64,000 nucleotides of DNA from Nematostella vectensis (Eukaryota; Cnidaria; Anthozoa; Actiniaria; Edwardsiidae): positions 10,940,022 through 11,004,021 of the forward strand of contig NC_064045.1 in assembly GCF_932526225.1 (NCBI RefSeq), given 5' to 3'. Made by a program: the position numbers and the translations under genes. Shown piece after piece: positions 58,339 to 64,000 of this stretch. The first letter of the stretch is position 1. Each line of letters begins with the position of its first letter. The notes under the pieces were generated by a model. The model did not search any database. It was not told the origin of the DNA and was given only the letters and a program-made list of their open reading frames with translations.

Positions 58339-59987
58339 TCAGTCTTGTTGACACAAATTTGTCAGGCATCGGCGCTTATTTGGATAAACCTCATATTCAA
58401 GTCTTGGAAATGTCTGCTTTAACCAGGCAATCCATTCCTCCGAAAGGTTGTCAATGTTTACAAAAGATATTTTCTCCAAATCTTTGCAGCAAAATAGGGC
58501 CCTGGAAATTGCTGAAAGGGAAACACAGTAGGGAGTGTCTGAGGATCCAAGAGTAAGTTCTTTTAGCTTTGAAGTCCCATTAGTTATCAGTTGTTCCAAA
58601 CATGTGCCATCAAGCATGATGCTAAGATTTTGATGATCTGGACACCCCTCCAAAATGGGCCTGACTCCTTTTGAGTTTAGCTGGTTGCATTCTCCAGCAT
58701 ATAGAGTCTTCAGCTTTAGACAGTTTTTTGAAAGGCAAATCAATGCATCATCTTCAACATTTTCACATTTGGTTAGATCAACAGCTTCAAGTTGTGGGCA
58801 TTGTCTAAAAAAGATCTGGACTCCCTTAGATGTCAGGAATTGGCATCCGTAAAGAATTACTTTCTTGACTTTAGGGCAGCATGTAGCTAATGATTGAAGA
58901 CATTCATCTCTGATATCATAAACATCTGACAAATCTATGGATTCTAATGTTGGGCAATTCCTGAAGAATCTACACAATCCATCTGAAAAGATTCTTTCAC
59001 ATCCAGCAAGGTTGATATCTACCAGGTTTCTACAGTTGTTAGCTAAACAAGCTAGACTATCATCATCAATTTTAGTGAACAAAAGTCTTATTGATTGAAG
59101 CTCTGAACAGCTTTCAAATACACTCCTAAATCCTGATTCTGTTATTCTAGTGTTTCTAGCTAAATTTAGATTTTTAAGACTTTTACAAAACTGTGCAATA
59201 GCCCTCATATGATTATTTGTTGCTGCATCAGTCAACGTGAGAGTCTCCAGAGAGGGGTTTGCTTGTAAAACATCTGATAAAAGATAACTGGGGACTGCAC
59301 CTGGTCCAATCCCATCTATTTCTAGCTGTTTTAGGTGCTTGCAAGTTGCTGCTAAATATTCAAGGGGAAGTTCACCACAATAAAATACCTCACAAGATGT
59401 AAAACACAGCTCTTAGTTCAGGGAGTCCCTTGAATATTGTCATCAAACCTGTGGACCCTGTATACCAATCTTTCGTAACAACAAGTTTTCTCAGTTGTGG
59501 GCAACATTCTACAAGTTTTATAAAAAACTCGTCTTTGCCAAGGACCATATAGCGACTACCATCATCATCATTATCATCAACAACATCATCAACAACAACA
59601 TTCCTGGCCTTTCCCTCCTTATAAAAATGCACTCCATTCAATTCGAGTTTCCAGCTGCGGATTTCTTATTATATCGACTGACATTCCCTCCTGGATATCA
59701 ATGTCAGATAACACCAAGGTATCTAAGCAGTTGTTTCTTGCTGTAATCAGTCGTAGTGCGTTTGAACTGAATTTGGATTTAAACTTGTGTGTGAGAGGTT
59801 TCGCTGAGATATGTCTTGAATCAAATGTTGTTATTATCGTGCTGAAATACTCATCACAGAGTTTCTTGAAGCCTTTGCAAACTCGCCGACACTTGTATAG
59901 CTCATCGTAGTACAATCGAGGAAAGATAAGTTTAAAAGTTATGTCCATACGAGGAAGACAAAACAACGTTGCTCTTTCCTCCGCCAT
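58339..59987 (-). CDS. F-box and leucine-rich-repeat protein (FBXL type)
   Basis: Starts MAEERATLFCLPRMDITFKL at 59987, where the ATG overlaps a YY1-type AAAATGGCGG word. Residues 8-60 form an F-box (LPRMDITFKLIFPRLYYDEL, CRRVCKGFKKLC), which would bind SKP1 in an SCF ubiquitin ligase. The rest is at least ten cysteine-containing LRRs (for example LKNLNLARNTRITESGF, LVDINLAGCERIFSDGL, LEAVDLTKCENVEDDAL), ending NKRRCLTNLCQQD. About 549 residues. The frame changes twice without an intron-like border: near 59636-59648 and near 59401-59404 (in a TTTT run). Removing one base at each place restores LRR register. Sequencing error or recent decay would both explain this. Head-to-head with LUC7L. Confidence 0.7.
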
Positions 59988-60135
59988 TTTGAGATATCCA
60001 AGTGTAAGAGATTCGGTCAACCTGTGCTTACCCATGACTCCCTGCGAGTGCAATACCGCAAGGACGCCATCTTGAGGTAGCGAATGTGTTTGGAGTTTTT
60101 CAGTATTTCGAGAAGCACTCTGAAATTCTTCCACA
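59988..60135. promoter_or_regulatory. bidirectional promoter region of F-box/LRR and LUC7L genes
   Basis: Only 148 bp separate the two start codons. The interval and its edges carry two YY1-type words: ATGGCGG over the F-box start (minus strand, 59981-59987) and GCCATCTTG at 60066-60074. No TATA box. A shared TATA-less promoter is inferred from spacing and motifs. Confidence 0.55.
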
Positions 60136-63885
<3,750 letters not shown>

Positions 63886-64000
63886 GTTCGTCATATGTTG
63901 CGTCAACAGCACTCTCACAGTGTTGATTCTGGATAAGATCCTCACACTGTATGTTGGCTTTTTTATGGGATTGACATTCTGGGGTTGGGGCCTCTAAGTA

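Overview
The window is animal nuclear DNA. Genes are split by GT-AG introns, intergenic DNA is full of micro- and minisatellites, short inverted-repeat elements and a tRNA-derived SINE, and the recognisable proteins are metazoan: LUC7-like, a USP31/USP43-type deubiquitinase, an F-box/LRR protein and ZNFX1-type helicases. The gene content and repeat style fit a cnidarian, most likely a sea anemone; that assignment is inference. All splice sites were placed by eye from reading frame, consensus and comparison of the two paralogues.

Layout. 1-3.86 kb: repeats, a retroelement relic, a SINE and a miniature inverted-repeat element. 3.87-14.46 kb (+): an eight-exon gene for a protein of about 2075 residues, with a PBZ poly(ADP-ribose)-binding finger, a cold-shock-like OB segment, ZNFX1-type helical and SF1 helicase regions, NFX1 zinc fingers and two C-terminal PARP folds. 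14.5-22.2 kb: duplicated 3' flank, a 1449-bp insertion with an empty site to compare, a 40-copy 58-bp minisatellite and a 53-bp minisatellite. 22.3-32.6 kb (-): a USP31/USP43-like deubiquitinase in nine visible exons. 34.4-44.9 kb (-): a second intact ZNFX1-PARP gene (about 2050 residues), an inverted paralogue of the first, with a different N-terminus and no visible PBZ exon. 45-58.3 kb: no recognised gene; it holds a gutted LINE, 457 bp of (CTAA)n, several MITE-like elements and a hairpin element. 58.3-60.0 kb (-) and 60.1-63.9 kb (+): an F-box/LRR gene and a LUC7-like gene, head to head with start codons about 150 bp apart; the LUC7-like gene runs off the right edge.

The most interesting content is the tail-to-tail pair of ZNFX1-PARP genes around the USP. 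Each protein would join an RNA-helicase module related to the antiviral dsRNA sensor ZNFX1 to ADP-ribosyltransferase domains. The first also carries an ADP-ribose reader finger whose separate exon joins in frame to the rest. Both reading frames are open through every inferred junction, total length is divisible by three in both, and the copies are close to identical over long exon stretches. Differences are concentrated in the N-terminus, a coiled-coil patch, intronic minisatellites, and the third catalytic position of the second PARP fold (V in one copy, D in the other). A role in innate immunity or RNA surveillance is inferred from family relationships only.
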